64,000 nucleotides of DNA from Dactylis glomerata (taxonomy: Eukaryota > Streptophyta > Magnoliopsida > Poales > Poaceae): contig QXEO01000222.1 of the NCBI GenBank assembly GCA_007115705.1, positions 682,001-746,000 of the forward strand. Reading direction: 5' to 3'. The notes under the pieces are model-generated. The model worked only from the letters and a program-made list of their open reading frames with translations, searched no databases and had not been told where the DNA came from. Both the position numbers and the translations under genes were made by a program. This document shows positions 58,766 to 64,000 of the stretch, piece after piece (the stretch's first letter is position 1; every line of letters starts with the position of its first letter).

Positions 58766-59160
58766 TTAGTTATTCAAATTCGAACACATTTTATATTCAA
58801 AGTTTTATCTAATTCCAAAATATGCAAAAAGATTTTTAATAAATATTGTTTTAATTGAAAATAGCAAAATAGTTAATTGTTTGAATAGTTTGAATAATTG
58901 ATTTTGAAAATAGAAAATATTTTGAATTAGTTATTCAATTTCAAACACCTTTCATATTCAAAGTATTATCAAATTCTAAAATATGCAAAAAGAATTTTAA
59001 TCAATATTGTTTTAATTGAAAATGGCAAAATAGTTAATTGTTTAAATAGTTAGAATAATTGATTTTGAAAATAGAAAATATTTTTGAATTAGTTATTCAA
59101 TTTCAAACACCTTTCATATTCAAAGTATTATCAAATTGTAAAATATGCAGAAGTTATTCA
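58766..59160. repeat. Tandem repeat, 3 copies, period about 162 bp
   Basis: The motif TTAGTTATTCAA recurs at 58766, 58927 and 59089, each followed by a TTATATTCAAAG- or TCATATTCAAAG-like stretch and ATATGCA. This AT-rich array separates the transposase gene from the second inverted-repeat block and may act as spacer or 3' region. Confidence 0.75.
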
Positions 59161-59227
59161 AATTGAAATTCAAAATTCATATTTTCATATGAAATCTGAA
59201 AAAATCTGCCATTGGCGCGCATTTATT

Positions 59228-59382
59228 ACGCCTTTAGTCCCGGTTCGTTTAACCAACCGGGACTAAAGGTCTGGATCTGGGCGCGCGAACCGCCCAAGGT
59301 CTTTAGTCCCGGTTGGAGGCACCAACCGGGACTAAAGACCCCCCTTTAGTCCCGGTTTAAGCCACCAACCGGGACTAAAGGG
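59228..59382. repeat. Internal inverted-repeat block 2
   Basis: Three hairpin pairs of TTTAGTCCCGGTT and AACCGGGACTAAAG (about 59230-59270, 59300-59337 and 59343-59380) lie in the interior of the CACTA element, just upstream of a second TATA box. The motif is the same as in block 1 at the terminus. Confidence 0.88.
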
Positions 59383-59388
59383 GGGGGG

Positions 59389-59396
59389 TATATAAA
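59389..59396 (+). promoter_or_regulatory. TATA box of the TnpA-like gene
   Basis: TATATAAA lies a few bases after the last inverted repeat and a G run. The following CTCTCCTTCTTCTTCCCC is 5' UTR-like, matching the arrangement at 54365. Confidence 0.6.
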
Positions 59397-59469
59397 GCGC
59401 CGCCTCTCCTTCTTCTTCCCCACTGCATCAACACATAGCAGTTTTCGGGAGCGCGAGGAGAGAGATTGC

Positions 59470-59800
59470 CGATCGTTGCGGTCGGCTAAAATCTCGGGCC
59501 GCCGCCGTCGCTCCGCCGTGCCGCCGCCGTCGCTCCGCCGCGCCGTCGCTCCGCCGTGCCGCCACGCTGCGCCGCCGCGCCGCCACGCCTCCTCCCGAGA
59601 CCGCCGCGCCGCCACCGCCCCTCCTCCCGAGACCGGCCGGCCGCCGCCCCTCCTCCCGAAGCTTGCCACGCCGGCGCCGCCCCTCCTCCCGAGACCGCCG
59701 CGCCGCCACCGCCCCTCCTCCCGAGCGCCACCGCCACCGCGTCGCCCGCAGGTACCGCCGCCACCGCGCGCCCGCAGGTACCGCCGCCGGCCGGCCCTGC
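59470..59800 (+). repeat. GC-rich repetitive 5' leader
   Basis: Tandem-like copies of GCCGCCGCGCCGTCGCTCCG and of a CCCCTCCTCCCGAGA motif. Open frames on both strands here are products of the repeat and not genes. It is probably untranslated exon 1 of the second gene, with GCAG/GTACCG donor-like sites at about 59750 and 59776. Confidence 0.6.
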
Positions 59801-59814
59801 ATGCAAAAAAAATG

Positions 59815-60561
59815 AATAGTTAGTAAAATGCTATATTACTATTAGTATTTATGTTAGTAAAATACTATATTACTATTAGTATTTAGGTTAGATATATGCT
59901 ATATTACTATTAGTAATCGAAATAAATAGTTAGTAAAATGCTATATATTACTATTAGTAATAGAAATGAATAGTTAGTAAAATGCTATATTACTATTAGT
60001 AATAGAAATGAATAGTAATAGTTAGAAAATAAGTTAGTATGTTAGTTAGTAATAGTAATAGTTAGAAAATAAGTTAGTAATAGTAATAGTTAGAAAATAA
60101 GTTAGTAATAGTAATAGTTAGAAAATAAGTTAGTAATAGTAATAGTTAGAAAATAAGTTAGTAATAGTAATAGTAAATGCAATTACTATTTGTTAGATTT
60201 TATGTTAGATTTTATATGTTAGAAAAATTGTTAGATTTAATGTTAAAAAATAAGTAATAGTAATAGAAATGCTATTCATATTAGTAATAGTAATAGAAAT
60301 AGAAATGCTATTCATATTAGTTTCTTATAGTTAGATTAGTTTATTAGTTTCTTATAGTTAGATTAGTTTATTAGTTAGTTTCTTATAGTTAGATTAGTTT
60401 CTTAGTTATTCTTATAGTTATTCTTAGATTAGTTTCTTATAGTTAGATAAGTTTCTTAGTTTCTTATAGTTAGATTAGTTTCTTAGTAATAGTAATAGTA
60501 AATGAATAGAAAGTGAATAGATCGAAATGTTGTTGATCTATATGTTATATGGATTTCAGAT
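59815..60561 (+). repeat. 5' UTR intron of low-complexity repeats (TnpA-like gene)
   Basis: This is built from TAGTAATAGTAATAGTTAGAAAA and TTTCTTATAGTTAGATTAG-like repeats, ending at an acceptor ATTTCAG two bases before ATG 60562. It mirrors the repeat-filled intron in front of the transposase ATG. Confidence 0.5.
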
Positions 60562-63500
60562 ATGGATTTCGGCGCCGGAAGAGAAGGTGAAGAAGAGATG
60601 TTGAAGATTATAGGAGAGGGTACCACCCGTGCACAAGAAGAGGGTACCACCCGTGCAGAAGGAGACGGCTCGGAATTTTTGAACGAGTCGGGTGAGGGAA
60701 TGGAGGAGGAGCAGCCGGAGAATGATGATTGCGAGGACGGCTCACACGGGACTGGACGTGACTTAATAAAACGGTCCGGCGAGGTATATATATATATGAA
60801 GATTAGCTCTATTCATGAATCAGTAGATGACGATGCATTATGTGGTATATATATTAACGAGTGTTTTCTTATTTTAGAGCTCTGAATCTTCTAGAAAGAA
60901 GCGAGGCCCGGCCAAACGGCTGGCATCGAATCAGCATTACACGATTGGGCGTCTCTCAAGTGAAGGCGAACCGTTGGAACCCAAGAGTGTCGCAAATGCG
61001 TTCACACATCAATGTGGATGTCTTGTCAGGGACATGGTGCCGATAAGCATTCAATATTGGTATAAGCCCAAGGCGGCAAAGGGAGAGCCAGCACAGCCAG
61101 TGCCAGAAGAGGGTGCAGCGGTCAATTATGTCACCAAGGTCTTGAAAGATAGACTTTGGGATTCCCTCATTCCACATTTCAATCTGCCGGTCACCGAGTC
61201 CCTGGATGAAGCATAGCAACAGAAGGAGAAAGTCAGGGAGTGGGCTCTTAAGAAGATGGCTGCACAGTTCAATAACCACAAGAAGAGGTTATGGAACACC
61301 TATGTCAACGCCGATCGACAAGCTCCAGAATTTACTGGCCCCAATGAGTTCCTGCGGGATCACTGGGATGCATTTGTGGAGTACAAGGAGTCAGAGCTGG
61401 GTAAGCTAAGGAGTCAGAAAAATCAGGCAAATGCCGCGAAAAAGAAATATCACCATAAGTTGGGTCCAGGCGGCTACAAAAGGGCCGAGCCTAAGTGGGA
61501 TATGCAAGAGGCCGCCCTACGAGAAAAAGGCATCGAACCAGAAACAGAACAATGGCCCAGAAGGTCAAGAAATTGGGCACTTGCCCATGGAGCTGTCTAT
61601 GATGAGAGAACAGGGAAATTAGTTCAAGAGAAGAAACAAATTGCTGAACCCCTGGGAGCACTTGTCAAGACAATCGCCGAGGTTCAAGAGGGGACGTTCA
61701 AGCCGGACAGAGAGAACGACGAGCTGACAAAGGCCCTCGGGAACAAAGAACACACAGGACGAACACGGGGTCTGGGTTCTGCTATTCCGTGGAGGTCTGG
61801 GTTCTCCGAAGAGAGCCAGACTTATAGAAGCCGAGAGAGAGCGAAGAAGCGGAAGGCGCAGGAGGAGGCCTCACGGATAGAGAGCATAGAAAGGCAACAG
61901 GCTGAGCTGAGAGAGTTGTATTTGCTGCAGCAGAAGGCACTGGAGGAATTAAAGTTGCAAGGGGCAACTCAGCATCAGCAACACCTAGAACATGCATCAG
62001 GCGACCGATCTCAGCGGAGAAGCAGCGTGGCTTCCACGGAGGTACCGATGGTTCACTACCCCGTGGATGATATCACCAAGAAGACAGACTGTCAGCTGCA
62101 TTATCCCATGAAGAACATATCGATGAAGGTGGCGGTTGGCTATGTCTTGCCATCTGGACCTGGACAAACATGGCATGGCCGTGAGATTCGACCTGGCTAT
62201 GCTAAGGTCGGGGTGGATGCAATTGAAAGGGGGTATGAGTCCCTCCTTCTTGACGTCGCTGGACCTGAAGAGGAGGAAAAACTGGGAGAAGTATTGGGTG
62301 GTATAATTCTTTGGGATAAGAAACACATCGTGTTTCCAGGCTCGGCACCAAGGCGGCCACCCTCTCCTCCTAGTCCTCGCAATTCACCACCTCCCGACGA
62401 CGACAGGGACGACTACCACCATACCCCGAGTCCACATCGATCTCCACCTCAATGTCAGCCGCCTCCGCCACCTCCGCCGCCTCAGCCCACTCGTAAGTCC
62501 CAGAGTTGTGGCAAGTCCGCTGCTATGTCCACTAGCAATGTCTCTCCGAAGAAACGGGCCAAGATAGCTAAGGCGGTGCCGCCTCCTCCTATCGAGAAGA
62601 CTGCTGAAGAAATTGAGGCGGAGGACAGAGCCAAAGTGAAAAGGAAGCTCGCAGCCCTACGCCCGACCCCTACACCGAAGCAGGTATATACTCTGGAACA
62701 GAAGGAGTGGGCCTTTGATATGCTTACCCAACCTTCGCAATATGAATTGCGTAAGCCAGATGACTACAAGCGTTGTTTGGATAAGCAGGTAGATGCAAAA
62801 AAAGAAGCTAATAAGACAAACGTAACTGCAAGAGGGAAAAGAGACGTTGCCCAGCTTGGAGCACAGACCAAAAAATCAATCTCCCCGCTAAAGGTCTTTG
62901 CTAGTGATGCTGGTGGGAGTGTTGCTCAACCCAATCCCGCCGACTTTGCTAAAGAAGCTGGTTTGACTCTTTCTCAATTGCTAGATGAAGGTATCACCCC
63001 AAAGGCGCCTATAGCACGGCAATATGAAAAGGGGAAGAGTCTGGTCCCACCTGAGATTGAAATGAATCTACCAACGCAAATGCGAAAATTGCATAAGTGG
63101 TACCTGCAAGCCGCAAAGGGCACGCAAGATTTTCTCCTTATGCAAATCACAAAGGACCATTTCTTAGGTCAAGACTTGGTGCATATTGAGTTTGATGAAT
63201 TCTTTCAGCTATTCAATCAAGACGCGCTCGACAAATCTCTCGTCAGTGCCTATGTTCTGTAAGTGATTCATTATTTCTATAAGTCTCTAGCTCAACTCGT
63301 TCTTTGCATGTAATTTTCCTCACTACGCTGTTTATTATGCAGAATGAAGAGTATGGAATCTAAGAAAAGGAATGACCTCCAACTTGGATTCATTGATCCA
63401 AACCGAGTTAACGGAGCGATGATACAAAGGAATCGCAAGGAGACGGAGGATAACTTGCTAGAGTTCCTACTTACGCAGGAATACCGAGCTAGAATACTCT

Positions 63501-64000
63501 TTCCGTACAACATCAGGTGAGTGTTACTATCTTATACACAGTTACTTTTCCTTACTCGATGTTATAAGTGTAATTGATGAGTTTATTAACTTACATAATT
63601 AAACTTGCACGCAGTTACCATTGGATTTTGCTAAAGATTGAACCTGACTATGGAAGGGTTCAAATCTTTGACTCGATGGATAAACCACTTAATGAATACC
63701 AAAGCATCCTTGATGTGATGGATAGGTAATTTTAATCATTATGGCATTATATCGGTCTCTTTCGTTCATCTATAACTCATCTATTTATTTTCTTTGCTCG
63801 GCAGTGTTTGGAAACGGTTTATACGCATAGTTAAAGGTGAATGGAAAACTGAGCTAATTTACCGTCAGATCGAGGTAAGTCGTACGAGCTAGGTCCACAC
63901 ATCCCTTTAATTCTAGTTTCAAATACCATTAAGTATATCAATCTTGATATGTCACTGACTAAAATCTATTCTCGTAAAGTGTGCGAGGCAGCCTTCGGGA
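60562..64000 (+). pseudogene. CACTA TnpA-like gene with Ulp1-like protease tail, one in-frame stop
   Basis: Exons by splice sites and phase: 60562-60783, 60878-63258, 63343-63516, 63615-63725, 63805-63874, and 63980 past the window end. All phases agree. Exon 1 encodes an acidic head. Exon 2 starts SSESSRKKRGP and has a plant transposase-24-like region (VRDMVPISIQYWY, then LRDHWDAFVEYKESELG and KKYHHKLGPGGYKRAEPKW). A coiled coil (SRIESIERQQAELRELY), a CQLHYPMKNISMKVAVGY domain of unknown role, a proline-rich linker and a LHKWYLQ region follow. Exons 4-6 show an Ulp1-type cysteine protease pattern: YHWILL (His), VQIFDSMD (Asp), CARQPSG (Gln). The Cys part lies beyond the window. A TAG at 61214-61216 interrupts exon 2 in frame; everything else is open. 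Confidence 0.8.

Larger units (their letters stand above)
54072..64000 (+). mobile_element. Large CACTA (En/Spm-class) transposon, right end outside window
   Basis: The left terminus is CACTAGTAGAAAACCGGCC, followed by an array of inverted TTAGTCCCGGTT motifs (54103-54357). Two plus-strand transcription units follow: a TNP2-type transposase and a TnpA-like gene with an Ulp1-like tail. A second inverted-repeat block precedes the second gene. At least 9.9 kb lies in the window and the right end is missing. The transposase frame is intact, while the second gene has one in-frame stop. Confidence 0.92.

Noticed and set aside
59346..59823. Overlapping GC-rich frames on both strands encoding Ala/Arg/Pro/Gly repeats
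   Set aside because: They are products of the GCC-type tandem repeat in the presumed 5' leader of the second CACTA gene. All frames are open because the repeat lacks stops.

Overview
The window looks like a grass chromosome of the wheat/barley type (Triticeae). This is inferred from the transposon style: gypsy LTRs opening TGATACGTC, Stowaway MITEs with CTCCCTCCGT ends, CACTA elements packed with TTAGTCCCGGTT inverted repeats, and LINE fragments with plant-type zinc-binding ends. Nearly all of the 64 kb is nested or adjacent mobile DNA. Only one ordinary host gene seems intact: a two-exon F-box gene on the minus strand (17190-18779). There are no rRNA genes, functional tRNA genes or CRISPR arrays.

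Layout. 1-2758 is the 3' end of a gypsy-like element (internal tail, polypurine tract, 3' LTR). 2762-9773 is a minus-strand, apparently non-autonomous LTR retrotransposon with two 1.65-kb LTRs and one small ORF. 9774-12108 looks like a truncated LTR. 12.1-17.2 kb is AT-rich and holds Stowaway MITEs, a tRNA-derived SINE with a perfect 17-bp target duplication, a decayed tandem duplication and a small hAT element. 17.2-18.8 kb is the F-box gene, with a Stowaway MITE in its intron. 18995-21399 is a Helitron carrying pieces of at least two genes, inserted about 215 bp upstream of the F-box start codon.

21.4-47 kb is a mosaic: LINE remnants (22.7-23.8 kb minus, 30.5-31.3 kb plus), Helitron 3' ends at 24555 (+), 27044 (-) and 42983 (+), exon-like pieces of broken genes (32.2-33.1 kb, 36-42 kb), a retroposon with an 11-bp target duplication (33869-35503), and small CACTA/MITE elements, the clearest being 43045-44438. 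47051-52437 is a complete Ty1-copia element on the minus strand with 130-bp LTRs and a CTGTC target duplication. Its gag-pol frame is broken by two frameshifts.

54072 to the window end is a large CACTA (En/Spm-class) transposon, cut by the window edge. It has two plus-strand genes: an intact TNP2-type transposase (55402-58704), and a multi-exon TnpA-like gene (60562 onward) whose 3' exons encode an Ulp1-like cysteine protease region and which carries one in-frame TAG. Each gene has its own block of TTAGTCCCGGTT inverted repeats immediately upstream of its TATA box, and each has a low-complexity intron ending at or next to its ATG. This element is the most interesting system in the window.
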